Shown here one piece after another: positions 7,525 to 14,092 of a stretch of 17,039 nt of DNA. The DNA is from Patescibacteria group bacterium. Its GTDB lineage: Bacteria > Patescibacteriota > UBA1384 > CAILIB01. The stretch's first letter is position 1; every line of letters begins with the position of its first letter. Both the position numbers and the translations under genes were made by a program. Location of the stretch: contig JAGWZN010000003.1 of NCBI GenBank assembly GCA_018968785.1, forward strand, positions 1 through 17,039, in the 5' to 3' direction. The notes under the pieces are model-generated. The model did not search any database, had not been told where the DNA came from, and saw only the letters and a program-made list of their open reading frames with translations.

Positions 7525-8799
7525 TTACTTCAGTTTCCGGCGGATAAAAGTCGGGACATCAAGCTCGTCCTGCTCTTCTTCTACGCGAGGGTTCGGTTCG
7601 TAATTCGGAGTCTGCCGGCTTGGCATCTGCTGAGGCGCGGCGGGTGGCTCGTATACCGGCTGTCCTGGTCCGGGTTGCGCCTGCGGCTGATTACCGGGCG
7701 CCGGTTGGGCGCCTGAGTTATTGGTGAAACCGTAGTTCGGTTGGCCGAGATGGTTCATCTGGGTATTGATGGTGCCAAACCGCCGCTCCCGCTTGCCGGC
7801 CTCGCCTTCAAAGCCGGTGGCGATTACGGTAATCTTGACTTCGCCTTGCATCGCTTCGTCAATGATAGCGCCGAAGATGATATTGGCGTCCGGATCGGCC
7901 GCTTCGGTAATGGCTTTGGCCGCTTCATCAATCTCGTACATGCCAAGGTCGGTGCCGCCGGTGATATTGAAAAGAATTCCTTTCGCTCCGTCAATAGAAA
8001 GCTCCAAAAGCGGACTTTCAATAGCGGTTCGCGCCGCTTCAATAGCCCGGTTATCCCCGCTTCCCCGTCCGATACCCATCAGTGCCGAGCCGGCGTCTTG
8101 CATAATGGCTTTGACATCGGCAAAATCCACATTGATAATACCGTGCAGCGTAATCAAGTCGGAAATGCCCTGCACGCCTTGCCGTAGGACATCATCGACG
8201 ACGCCAAACGCGTCAAAGAGACTGGTCTTCTTATCAATTACCTGGAGCAGCCGGTCATTGGGAATAGTAATCAGGGTATCGACTTTTTCCTTTAACTCCT
8301 GAATGCCCAGCTCGGCCACTTTCCGGCGACGCTGGCCTTCAAATGAGAAAGGTTTCGTAACCACGCCAACGGTTAGAGCACCCAGTTCTTTGGCGATCTC
8401 AGCCACAAACGGCGAAGCGCCGGTTCCGGTGCCGCCGCCCATTCCGCAGGTCACAAACACCATATCCGAACCTTTCAAGGTCTCATAGATCTCCTCTTTG
8501 TTTTCTTCGGCGCTATGCCGCCCGATCTCCGGATCGGCGCCGGAGCCTAGGCCGCGGGTGGTATCTTTGCCGATCTGAATTTTGACCGAGGAGTCGTTGT
8601 TGGCCAGCGCCTGGGCATCCGTATTGATCGCGATAAACTCCACCCCGCGCATCTTCGAGTTGATCATTCTCTGAACCGTGTTTGAACCGCCACCGCCAAC
8701 CCCTACCACGCGAATAAGAGCGAAGTTATCCTGGCTCCCGTTGGCGAAAGGTGACGCATAGCTGGTACGTGTTGCCCCGCTAGTTCTGCTGGTGCTCAT
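7525..8799 (-). CDS. ftsZ: Cell division protein FtsZ
   Basis: FtsZ, 424 residues, is the tubulin-like GTPase that assembles the division ring. The GTPase core spans about residues 25-345, with RVVGVGGGGSNTVQRM, AINTDAQAL, the tubulin signature GGGTGTGASPF, TIPNDRLL and the catalytic T7 loop NVDFADVKAIM. A linker rich in Pro, Gln, Gly and Asn (about 350-405) leads to a conserved C-terminal peptide DVPTFIRRKLK, the docking site for FtsA. The first 22 residues are Ser/Thr-rich and probably disordered. The gene starts 12 bp after ftsA, is expected to share its promoter, and is separated from the helicase gene by 60 bp. The ATG has no Shine-Dalgarno sequence. Confidence 0.98.
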   Translation of the reverse strand: MSTSRTSGATRTSYASPFANGSQDNFALIRVVGVGGGGSNTVQRMINSKMRGVEFIAINTDAQALANNDSSVKIQIGKDTTRGLGSGADPEIGRHSAEENKEEIYETLKGSDMVFVTCGMGGGTGTGASPFVAEIAKELGALTVGVVTKPFSFEGQRRRKVAELGIQELKEKVDTLITIPNDRLLQVIDKKTSLFDAFGVVDDVLRQGVQGISDLITLHGIINVDFADVKAIMQDAGSALMGIGRGSGDNRAIEAARTAIESPLLELSIDGAKGILFNITGGTDLGMYEIDEAAKAITEAADPDANIIFGAIIDEAMQGEVKITVIATGFEGEAGKRERRFGTINTQMNHLGQPNYGFTNNSGAQPAPGNQPQAQPGPGQPVYEPPAAPQQMPSRQTPNYEPNPRVEEEQDELDVPTFIRRKLK

Positions 8800-8811
8800 G
8801 CAAAAATAACG

Positions 8812-10050
8812 TTAGGGTAAAATATTCTTAAAAATGTTTTTTGCTTTCCCGAGCGCCGGGCCAATATGCAGTGAAGATGAGCGCTTAGAGGCCGATACGG
8901 CGTTTCCTGCTTCTAGACCCCAAAGCATAAGTCCGACACTAGCAGAATACATAGGGTCTGCCAGGTTGTCAACCATGCCGGCCACGTCATGAGATACTTC
9001 CCCGACTTGCGCCGGTAATCGCAAGGTATTCTTAGATAGCTCGACAATACCTTTCTGCTTGGCGCCGCCGCCGGTCAGGATAATACCGGCCGGCAACATG
9101 CCGTCCCGGCCGACGGTCCGCAGCTCATCGCGCACCATAATCAGAATCTCGTTCAGGCGAGCCTCAATAATCTCAGAGATGTAGCGTACATTCGCCGTCC
9201 CCTCTTCGTTCTTATCAATCTTGCGCAGATCCAGTTCCTCATCCGGGTCGACACGATCCGGTGTGGCCATGCCGTACTTCACCTTCAGGATTTCCGCCGT
9301 GTCAATCGAGGTACGCAGGCCGATGGCGATATCATTGGTAATATGGGTGGCGCCAATGGGCAGTACGCCGGCGTGCAAAATATCTCCCTCCTCAAATACC
9401 GCGAAACTGGTCGTGCCGCCGCCAATATCAACCAGCGCGACGCCAATCTCCCGCTGGCGCTTGGAAAGCAGCGATCGGGCGGTGGCAAGCGGCGTAAATA
9501 CCAGGTCGCTGACTGTTACCCCGGCCTGGGAGAGGCATTTAGTTAGATTCTTAATAGCGGTACCGGCGCCGCTGATAACCTGGGTATCCACTTCCAGCCG
9601 AATGCCGCTCATTCCCACCGGATCTTTGATGCCGGTCTGGCCATCAATCGCGTAGCTGCGCGGAATCGCGTGCAGAATCTGGCGGTTTGGCGGTACGCTG
9701 ACCGCGCGGGCGGCGTCGAGAACGCGCAAGGTGTCGTTATCGCTAATTTCTCCATCCTGTCGGGAAACGGCAATGACGCCCTTGGAAGACGTTGACTGAA
9801 TATGTACTCCGCCAATACTGACTACCGCTTCCGTAATCGGCAGCCCGCTCATCCGTTCCGCTTCTTCGAGTGAAGCGGATATGGAAGAAACGGTCTCTTC
9901 GATATCAACAACCATTCCTTTCCGCAGTCCGTTAGAAGGCGCGAACCCAACTCCAATCAGGTCGATGCCATTCTCTTGCATCTGACCGATGGTGGTGGCA
10001 ATCTTGGTACTTCCGACGTCTATGCCAACAGCGATGTTTCTCTGATTCAT
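8812..10050 (-). CDS. ftsA: Cell division protein FtsA
   Basis: FtsA, 412 residues, is the actin-like protein that tethers FtsZ filaments to the membrane and recruits late division proteins. ATP-binding motifs of the actin/Hsp70 fold are plain: VGIDVGSTKIATTIG (phosphate 1), VALVDIGGGTTSFAVFEEG (phosphate 2) and IILTGGGAKQKGI (adenosine). The FtsA-specific 1C domain lies between them at about residues 85-170 (VVSIGGVHIQSTSSKGVIAV). The C-terminus, LGKAKNIFKNILP, fits the short amphipathic membrane-targeting helix of FtsA. It is first in an ftsA-ftsZ unit with its own promoter at 10084-10112. The unit is not flanked by mur or ftsQ genes, unlike the classical dcw cluster. Confidence 0.97.
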   Translation of the reverse strand: MNQRNIAVGIDVGSTKIATTIGQMQENGIDLIGVGFAPSNGLRKGMVVDIEETVSSISASLEEAERMSGLPITEAVVSIGGVHIQSTSSKGVIAVSRQDGEISDNDTLRVLDAARAVSVPPNRQILHAIPRSYAIDGQTGIKDPVGMSGIRLEVDTQVISGAGTAIKNLTKCLSQAGVTVSDLVFTPLATARSLLSKRQREIGVALVDIGGGTTSFAVFEEGDILHAGVLPIGATHITNDIAIGLRTSIDTAEILKVKYGMATPDRVDPDEELDLRKIDKNEEGTANVRYISEIIEARLNEILIMVRDELRTVGRDGMLPAGIILTGGGAKQKGIVELSKNTLRLPAQVGEVSHDVAGMVDNLADPMYSASVGLMLWGLEAGNAVSASKRSSSLHIGPALGKAKNIFKNILP

Positions 10051-10083
10051 GGGCTAGAGTAAGATGGATGAATAGGTATCCTC

Positions 10084-10112
10084 AGTATACTAAGCTTCTG
10101 TACAAGTGACAA
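10084..10112 (-). promoter_or_regulatory. Sigma70-type promoter of ftsA-ftsZ
   Basis: Read on the minus strand, TTGTCA (10112-10107), a 17-bp spacer and TATACT (10089-10084) form a strong pair located entirely in the 81-bp gap between dgkA and ftsA. The start near 10077 gives a 27-nt leader with no Shine-Dalgarno motif. Division genes can thus be expressed apart from the ribosomal genes upstream. Confidence 0.65.
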
Positions 10113-10131
10113 GAGAGCGGCTGGGCTGTTT

Positions 10132-10515
10132 CTAGCTTCTCTTTTCTACGATTGCCACAATATGGGGGTAAAAAACCAATAGAGCCACAATAACGGCGAT
10201 AATAACGGCAATCAGCACGGCGCCGGCTAAAGCGTCTTTGATATAGGCAATCTGGGAGTGGCTCTCTGGGTGGACCAGGTCCAACAGCTTTTCAATTGCC
10301 GTATTAGTGATCTCAATCGCGAATACCAGTACCACCGCGAAAAACAAGACTGCCGCTTCAACTGCGTGCAAGTGAAACGCGACTGCCAGAATGCCAACCA
10401 TGACGGCTGCCAAAGCGTGAACTTTAGCGTTCTGTTCAGTTTGGATCAACCGTCTCAAACCGCGGAACGCGTAGACAAAACTGCGAAAAAATTTACGGTA
10501 GTTGAAATGACTCAT
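10132..10515 (-). CDS. dgkA: Diacylglycerol/undecaprenol kinase family membrane protein
   Basis: A 127-residue integral membrane kinase of the DgkA family. In Gram-positive bacteria this family phosphorylates undecaprenol for cell-wall carrier recycling; in E. coli it phosphorylates diacylglycerol. The N-terminus FRSFVYAFRGL is the usual amphipathic entry helix, followed by TEQNAKVHALAA and three membrane helices (about residues 33-50, 52-72 and 93-118). The active-site motif EITNTAIEKLLDL is intact. The ybeY-dgkA order is common in Firmicutes, which favours the undecaprenol kinase type. The start overlaps the end of ybeY by 23 bp, so translation is probably coupled. The substrate cannot be decided from sequence. 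Confidence 0.93.
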   Translation of the reverse strand: MSHFNYRKFFRSFVYAFRGLRRLIQTEQNAKVHALAAVMVGILAVAFHLHAVEAAVLFFAVVLVFAIEITNTAIEKLLDLVHPESHSQIAYIKDALAGAVLIAVIIAVIVALLVFYPHIVAIVEKRS

Positions 10516-10960
10516 GAGAAACAGGCGGGATAGAGAGGCCGTGCCGAGCTAGTTTCCGCACGACTTTCGCTTCGGCAGCTGCCCACTCCGGCCAATCGCG
10601 CTCGTGATCGTACCCGAGCAGATGCAACACGCCGTGATGGACCAGTTGAGGCAGTGTCTCCCCATATTCTACCGCTTTTGCCGGGCAGATCACAACCCCG
10701 CCCAGTAAAATTGGCTGAGCTGGCTCCGGGTCTATCTGTTTCTCTATCCGCGCCAAGGTGGGAAAACTTAACACATCGGTCGGTTCGTCTTTTGACCGAT
10801 ACCGCGAGTTCAGCTGCCGCATCTTGTCTAATCCGACACACTGGATCTCTACCTCGCCGGTGACGGGAATTATTTCATCGTATCCGGTTTGCAAGAGAGT
10901 AAGAGCCGATATTCCGATCTTATCGCGATCGATGTCATGTATAAGAAAGCGAAGCGGCAT
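10493..10960 (-). CDS. ybeY: Endoribonuclease YbeY (16S rRNA maturation)
   Basis: A 155-residue YbeY, the zinc-dependent single-strand endoribonuclease involved in 16S rRNA 3'-end processing and ribosome quality control. The family motif LNSRYRSKDEPTDVLSFP is at about residues 50-67. The metal site HGVLHLLGYDHERD gives His109, His113 and His119, all present. Length is typical. It starts 6 bp after yqeY and its 3' end contains the start of dgkA. The ribosomal context (rpsU and yqeY upstream) fits its job. No Shine-Dalgarno sequence precedes the ATG. Confidence 0.97.
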   Translation of the reverse strand: MPLRFLIHDIDRDKIGISALTLLQTGYDEIIPVTGEVEIQCVGLDKMRQLNSRYRSKDEPTDVLSFPTLARIEKQIDPEPAQPILLGGVVICPAKAVEYGETLPQLVHHGVLHLLGYDHERDWPEWAAAEAKVVRKLARHGLSIPPVSHESFQLP

Positions 10961-10966
10961 TTGCGC

Positions 10967-11401
10967 TTATTGGAGATGTCGGTTTACCAGTTCGGAAACG
11001 GTTCTGCCGTCCGTCTGGCCGGCAAAGTGCGAGAGCGTTTCTTTGATTACCTCGCCCTTGGGCCGGTTCGGGTTGGTTTGGAGTAACTGAGTGATATACG
11101 CTTCGACTTGGGCGGGATCCGCTTGCGCGGGCAGATACTGTCTTAAAATCTCCGCTTCTTTTTCTTCCTGGTCTGCCTGTTCGGCACGGCCGCTATCCCG
11201 TAGGATTTTCGCGGCTTCTTCCCGTTTCTTAATCTCCCGGCGGACGATCTGCCAACCGGACTCTTCGGATACGGGGCCGCCTTGCGCGATCTCCGCGTTT
11301 TTTAATTCTGATTTCAGCATCCGGAGGGTGTTGACGGCTCCGGAATCATGAGCGAGCAGAGCGGTTTTGAGATCAGCTAAGAGACGCTCGGATAAACCCA
11401 T
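10967..11401 (-). CDS. yqeY: GatB/YqeY domain protein
   Basis: A 144-residue all-helical protein of the YqeY family, related to the tail domain of the GatB subunit of tRNA amidotransferase. Features that match are the N-terminal helix LSERLLADLKTALLAHD, TLRMLKSELKNAEI, the charged middle KKREEAAKILRDSGRAEQAD, EAEILRQYLPAQ, and the end SHFAGQTDGRTVSELVNRHL. Length is close to the usual 147. The rpsU-yqeY order seen here is conserved in many bacteria. The exact molecular role of YqeY is not established. The start is 21 bp after the rpsU stop. Confidence 0.93.
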   Translation of the reverse strand: MGLSERLLADLKTALLAHDSGAVNTLRMLKSELKNAEIAQGGPVSEESGWQIVRREIKKREEAAKILRDSGRAEQADQEEKEAEILRQYLPAQADPAQVEAYITQLLQTNPNRPKGEVIKETLSHFAGQTDGRTVSELVNRHLQ

Positions 11402-11422
11402 ACGATTAAGCTAAAACTAGTG

Positions 11423-11614
11423 CTAATACCACTGCTTGGCGCTGCGCAGCTTTTCCCGGCGCAAGGCACCTTGTTTACGTACAAACCGGCTCGGATGTTT
11501 TTTAAACTCTTTTTTATCCCGTGCTTCCTGGAGCCATTTCATCATCTGCATAACCCGATTGAAGCGGCGTAGAACCTGTTGGTTTGTCTCTTTTTCTTTT
11601 CGGATAACGATCAT
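11423..11614 (-). CDS. rpsU: 30S ribosomal protein bS21
   Basis: A 63-residue, very basic protein consistent with bS21, which binds near the anti-Shine-Dalgarno region of 16S rRNA on the small subunit platform. The order is typical: a short N-terminal strand (MIVIRKEKE), helix one with the family pattern LRRFNRVMQMMKWLQEARDK, then EFKKHPSRFVRKQGALRREK. The usual FYEKP motif is diverged to FKKHPS. The identification is strengthened by yqeY immediately downstream. A promoter at 11650-11678 gives a leader of about 29 nt that contains no Shine-Dalgarno motif but an A/T-rich stretch before the ATG. Confidence 0.88.
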   Translation of the reverse strand: MIVIRKEKETNQQVLRRFNRVMQMMKWLQEARDKKEFKKHPSRFVRKQGALRREKLRSAKQWY

Positions 11615-11649
11615 GTCTCAATAAAAAATTAATCGGATAACTGCTCCTG

Positions 11650-11678
11650 ACTATACCTTATTTCTTCTTACTCTGCAA
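11650..11678 (-). promoter_or_regulatory. Sigma70-type promoter of rpsU-yqeY-ybeY-dgkA
   Basis: Read on the minus strand, TTGCAG (11678-11673), a 17-bp spacer and TATAGT (11655-11650) match the housekeeping consensus well. The -35 sits in the last codons of the HIT gene. The expected start near 11643 gives a leader of about 29 nt for rpsU. Confidence 0.65.
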
Positions 11679-12012
11679 GCTCGGTTCCGGCCAGGAGATG
11701 TACATGCAGATGCGGGACGGATTGCCCGGATTGACGGCCACAGTTCGTCACCAGCCGGTAGGACGAGAGATTCATTTGCTTTGCGACCTGGTAAAGAGCG
11801 TCAAAAAGCTCCCAAAGCGTGTTCTCATTGTTCTTATCCGCCATCAGCGCGTCAATATGCTCAAACGGCAGCTTGGTAATCGCTAACAGATGCACCGGCG
11901 CCTTCGGATGGATGTCTTTAATCACGATTGCCGAGTCGTTCTGAAACAGAATCTCGGCGGGAATTTCGCCGCTCACGATTTTGCTGAAGATTGTTGGTTC
12001 CGATTGGCTCAT
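11668..12012 (-). CDS. HIT (histidine triad) family nucleotide hydrolase/transferase
   Basis: A 114-residue HIT protein of the HINT branch, which hydrolyses nucleoside phosphoramidates and related adenylated compounds. The N-terminal TIFSKIVSGEIPAEILFQND and HLLAITKLPFEHIDAL are typical of HINT. The triad PHLHVHLLAG supplies His101, His103 and His105, with the nucleophile expected at His103. Length matches a single-domain HINT. Its ATG overlaps the stop of the upstream metallopeptidase gene by 4 bp (ATGA), which implies translational coupling. The -35 element of the rpsU promoter lies inside its last codons. Confidence 0.95.
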   Translation of the reverse strand: MSQSEPTIFSKIVSGEIPAEILFQNDSAIVIKDIHPKAPVHLLAITKLPFEHIDALMADKNNENTLWELFDALYQVAKQMNLSSYRLVTNCGRQSGQSVPHLHVHLLAGTELAE

Positions 12013-12449
12013 TTGTGATAGTAGTGACGGAGGAAATCCGGGTATTTTTGTTTAATCCAACTCCTCTGCTGTTTTAGTAACTCTCCCACTCCCCGCTTGC
12101 GGAGCTCTTTATTTACGATACCACCTTTATGCGGATATTGGTACAACTGCTCTAGGGGAGAATGGAAGCCGTGGCTGTAATGCACAAATTCATGGGCTAG
12201 GGTCGCGTCAATTACATACTCCGGCACCACTTCGTTGCGGAAGAGTGAGTTAATCGTGATATAGGTGACCGGCTTCTTATATCCCTTACGTTCCCTGCTG
12301 ATAATACTGCCAAACCGGTATTTACTGGTGCGTCCAAACCGTACCAACACCGTGTTTTTAATCGGTATTTCAGGAAAGTAGGCATGGTGGATGTCAGACA
12401 GGCGGCTAGCCAGCCAGGTGTTTGTGCGGGTCGTCGTTATTCCGGTCAT
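12009..12449 (-). CDS. HEXXH zinc metallopeptidase-like protein (SprT/WLM/YgjP-like)
   Basis: A small basic protein (146 residues from the ATG at 12449) with a zincin motif LAHEFVHYSHGFHSP. The two His and the Glu of HEXXH are intact, and a further HGFH gives possible third ligands. Upstream, KPVTYITINSLFRNEVVPEY resembles the strand that precedes the metal helix in SprT-like proteins. The tail ends with a conserved-looking PHKGGIVNKELRKRGVG and a Lys-rich helix. I cannot choose between SprT, WLM and YgjP/DUF45 relatives, so the substrate is unknown; SprT/Wss1 relatives act in DNA-protein crosslink repair. The frame also allows a TTG start at 12470, seven codons earlier; neither start has a clear Shine-Dalgarno motif. 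It is the first gene of the minus-strand block, followed by HIT with a 4-bp overlap. Confidence 0.72.
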   Translation of the reverse strand: MTGITTTRTNTWLASRLSDIHHAYFPEIPIKNTVLVRFGRTSKYRFGSIISRERKGYKKPVTYITINSLFRNEVVPEYVIDATLAHEFVHYSHGFHSPLEQLYQYPHKGGIVNKELRKRGVGELLKQQRSWIKQKYPDFLRHYYHK

Positions 12450-12470
12450 CGTGAGCAAATAGTAGACCAA

Positions 12471-12576
12471 CCGCTCTTATCGCGCAAGCCGGTTTGTAAT
12501 CTGGATTACAACTCATAAAAAAGTGAATTACTAAAGACCAATTTCAATTATTGGTTTATAGTATGTTAGGAAAAAC
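12471..12576. other. Intergenic region between the minus-strand block and the insertion sequence
   Basis: These 106 bp hold no gene. They contain the 8-2-8 dyad at 12494-12511 and a second inverted repeat, ACCAAT-7-ATTGGT, at 12537-12555. A minus-strand TATAAA (12555-12560) and a minus-strand TTGAAA (12543-12548) are present, but I find no -35/-10 pair at good spacing. The promoter of the metallopeptidase-HIT unit therefore remains undefined. It could also receive transcription from the transposase promoter inside the insertion sequence. Confidence 0.5.
12494..12511. promoter_or_regulatory. Perfect 8-2-8 dyad, candidate operator upstream of the metallopeptidase-HIT unit
   Basis: The sequence TTGTAATCTGGATTACAA is a perfect inverted repeat of 8 bp arms with a 2-bp centre. 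It lies 44 bp upstream of the ATG at 12449 (23 bp from the TTG alternative). The size and symmetry suit a homodimeric helix-turn-helix repressor. I do not recognise the motif as a known operator, and the promoter it would control is not clear. Confidence 0.45.
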
Positions 12577-12588
12577 TGAAAGTTGCAC
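12577..12588 (+). repeat. Left terminal inverted repeat of the insertion sequence
   Basis: TGAAAGTTGCAC is repeated in inverse orientation at 13995-14006 without mismatch. A direct second copy, TGAAAGTTGCA, lies at 12599-12609, exactly 22 bp further in, suggesting two transposase-binding sites on the same helix face. Confidence 0.85.
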
Positions 12589-12613
12589 TTCGTAAAGTTG
12601 AAAGTTGCATTAC

Positions 12614-13888
12614 CTACAGCCCGGTAATTCTCTCCAGCGGCAGGTCGGACGCGCTTACCGTATGCACCCCCAGGAACGTTTCGTTCCACCACATCCGGAC
12701 TTCCATCGAATTTTCCTCCGGCCTTGGCAGGATCCTCAGCTGAATTTCCGAATGGATCGGGGCCCGGGGCACAGCAAGCTTCACATGGTTCAAGGATATT
12801 TTCCGGTAACCGTCAACGATGCGGGCGACCCGGAAGCAGAATATATCTTCCGGTGTTAAGAACGGTTCCGGCACCGTGAATGGACGGAAGAGGCTTTTGC
12901 CTTCGGCCACAGCTTTCTCAAACCGGATAATCGGGATCTCGCCGGTAGTTGAGTGTACAGTACGAGTATTGTAGCGTTTTACCTCCGACCGGAACACCTC
13001 CCGAGCCCCTTTGAAATCTTTGATTTGCTCTTTGGCGCAGGTTCGCACTACCCGGTCTTGCAGCCATTGGTATGGGCGCTCAATTTTCCCTTTGGCTTGG
13101 GGGCTTAAGGCGTACGTAACGGAGCTGCCGCATTCTATGATTACCTGCTTCCATTGGGGGTCGGTATCATCAGTAAAGAGGGTATTTTTGCGCCAGTTAC
13201 TATCCCGGTTCTGGACAAATCGGAAGATGGAATGCTGGTCGGCGTAGTATTTGACCGGTACCCCGTAGTGTTCCATAACCAGGCGCCCCGCCTGGATATG
13301 CGCCCAACTGCTTTCCGCTTCCACCATATCCCCATGCAGGAGCAGCCGTGAGTAATCATCCAACGTGGTAATACCTACCCATTTTTCCTGGGTGAATGGT
13401 GACCAGCGGTGGATGGAGGAATCGTGTTGGAGCAGTTCCCCGGCGTAGGAGGTTAACACCTGTCGGGTGTGTCCTGGGCGGGCCGGCGGCTTTTCCAAGT
13501 AATAGCCTTGCTTTTTCGCCCGGCTGATAATGGTCGGCAGGCTTACCATCAGGCCGTGCTTTTCCAAGAGAAGATCCCGAATGGAGGAGTAATTGTAATA
13601 CCGGATAGGGATGTCTTTGTCGGCAATCAAGGCCTGCTCCTTTCTCAGTTCCGCCTCAATAGCCTGTTCCGCTTCAGGAGGTATCCGCGTGGGGGAGTTG
13701 CGTGCGTAAGCCAGGGTAAACTCCTCCGGGTTGTCCCGGTACTGCTTGAGATAGTCAAAAAAGCGTCGCATTGAAACTTCAAACTCTGCGCTGGCTTCAG
13801 TAGCGGAGAGGCTTCCTGAGTCGTACTGGCTAAGAATATACCGGGCCTGAAAATCACTCAGGCGGTTATGGAGTTGTTTTCCCATCAC
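12614..13888 (-). CDS. DDE transposase, IS481/IS1202-like
   Basis: An intact 424-residue transposase. An N-terminal helix-turn-helix (about residues 8-50, LSDFQARYILSQYDSGSLSA) probably binds the element ends. The integrase-type catalytic core shows the three acidic residues in context: first Asp in LLQHDSSIHRW, second Asp in YYADQHSIFRF, Glu in KGKIERPYQWLQDR. The order HDSSxHRW ... DDYSRLLL ... DQHSIFR resembles the IS1202 group of the ISNCY collection and the IS481 family; a profile search would be needed to choose. A beta-rich C-terminal domain follows from about residue 340. The frame can start at GTG (13888) or at the next codon, ATG (13885). The stop lies just inside the left terminal repeats. 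A promoter at 13911-13939 serves it. Confidence 0.92.
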   Translation of the reverse strand: MMGKQLHNRLSDFQARYILSQYDSGSLSATEASAEFEVSMRRFFDYLKQYRDNPEEFTLAYARNSPTRIPPEAEQAIEAELRKEQALIADKDIPIRYYNYSSIRDLLLEKHGLMVSLPTIISRAKKQGYYLEKPPARPGHTRQVLTSYAGELLQHDSSIHRWSPFTQEKWVGITTLDDYSRLLLHGDMVEAESSWAHIQAGRLVMEHYGVPVKYYADQHSIFRFVQNRDSNWRKNTLFTDDTDPQWKQVIIECGSSVTYALSPQAKGKIERPYQWLQDRVVRTCAKEQIKDFKGAREVFRSEVKRYNTRTVHSTTGEIPIIRFEKAVAEGKSLFRPFTVPEPFLTPEDIFCFRVARIVDGYRKISLNHVKLAVPRAPIHSEIQLRILPRPEENSMEVRMWWNETFLGVHTVSASDLPLERITGL

Positions 13889-13896
13889 AAAAATTA

Positions 13897-13908
13897 CGGA
13901 TTAATCCG
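13897..13908. promoter_or_regulatory. Perfect 12-bp palindrome over the transposase transcription start
   Basis: CGGATTAATCCG is a perfect palindrome. The promoter at 13911-13939 predicts a start point near 13904, in the middle of this palindrome, and 16-19 nt before the start codon. That position suits a repressor site, possibly for self-limitation of transposition; the protein that binds is unknown. Confidence 0.45.
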
Positions 13909-13910
13909 CT

Positions 13911-13939
13911 ACTGTAGGGAAAACCCATCCTCTTTTCAA
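13911..13939 (-). promoter_or_regulatory. Sigma70-type promoter of the transposase gene
   Basis: Read on the minus strand, TTGAAA (13939-13934), a 17-bp spacer and TACAGT (13916-13911) form a good -35/-10 pair. It lies inside the insertion sequence, upstream of the transposase start and between the outer repeats and the palindrome. Confidence 0.55.
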
Positions 13940-13994
13940 GGACGCTTCAGTGCAGGTTTCAATGTAAAGCGGTGCAACTTTGAAGTTTAAACTA

Positions 13995-14006
13995 GTGCAA
14001 CTTTCA
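13995..14006 (-). repeat. Right terminal inverted repeat of the insertion sequence
   Basis: GTGCAACTTTCA is the exact complement of the left end. Inner copies follow at 13973-13981 (TGCAACTTT, 23 bp inward) and, with two mismatches, at 13951-13961 (TGCAGGTTTCA, 22 bp further). This end therefore carries three regularly spaced sites, against two at the left end. Confidence 0.85.
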
Positions 14007-14035
14007 ATTTTAATTAACAGATTTTTCATTAAGCC

Positions 14036-14065
14036 TTGTATTAACCGGTTTAAAGAATGTAGTAT
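14036..14065 (+). promoter_or_regulatory. Weak candidate promoter for the 114-residue gene
   Basis: TTGTAT (14036-14041), an 18-bp spacer and TAGTAT (14060-14065) are the best pair I find. The spacer begins with a near palindrome TTAACCGGTTTAA. The start near 14072 would leave about 20 nt of leader and would place GGAGG (14066-14070) upstream of the mRNA. A TATAAA at 14079-14084, 8 nt before the ATG, is an alternative -10 but has no -35. Confidence 0.35.
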
Positions 14066-14092
14066 GGAGGTATCAACTTATAAACTCACATT

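Larger units (their letters stand above)
12577..14006 (-). mobile_element. Complete insertion sequence with a single DDE transposase (IS481/IS1202-like)
   Basis: A unit of about 1430 bp bounded by perfect 12-bp terminal inverted repeats, TGAAAGTTGCAC at 12577-12588 and its complement at 13995-14006. It contains one uninterrupted transposase gene on the minus strand. Each end also has an inner copy of the core AAAGTTGCA 22-23 bp inward, and the right end has a degenerate third copy. No direct repeat of the flanks is visible, so the outermost base pairs are uncertain by a base or two. The element separates the minus-strand housekeeping block from the plus-strand accessory genes. Nothing in it looks decayed. 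Confidence 0.85.
13889..14092. other. Region between the transposase and the plus-strand genes
   Basis: No gene is present. Its first part, up to 14006, is insertion-sequence end with the transposase promoter, a palindrome and three repeat copies. The remaining 86 bp are AT-rich and must hold the promoter of the plus-strand genes. Confidence 0.6.

Noticed and set aside
7766..8302. Open frame of 178 codons on the plus strand inside ftsZ
   Set aside because: Antisense shadow of the highly conserved ftsZ core; Ser/Ala/Pro-rich and without recognisable domains.
12537..12555. Inverted repeat ACCAAT-7-ATTGGT as a terminator
   Set aside because: The stem is short and AT-rich with no T-run on either strand; left only as a possible protein-binding site.
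12560..14025. Target site duplication around the insertion sequence
   Set aside because: Comparing the flanks directly outside the terminal repeats gives no shared direct repeat, even allowing a shift of one or two bases.
14066..14070. GGAGG as a ribosome binding site for the 114-residue gene
   Set aside because: It is 22 nt from the ATG, too far, and probably lies upstream of the transcription start.
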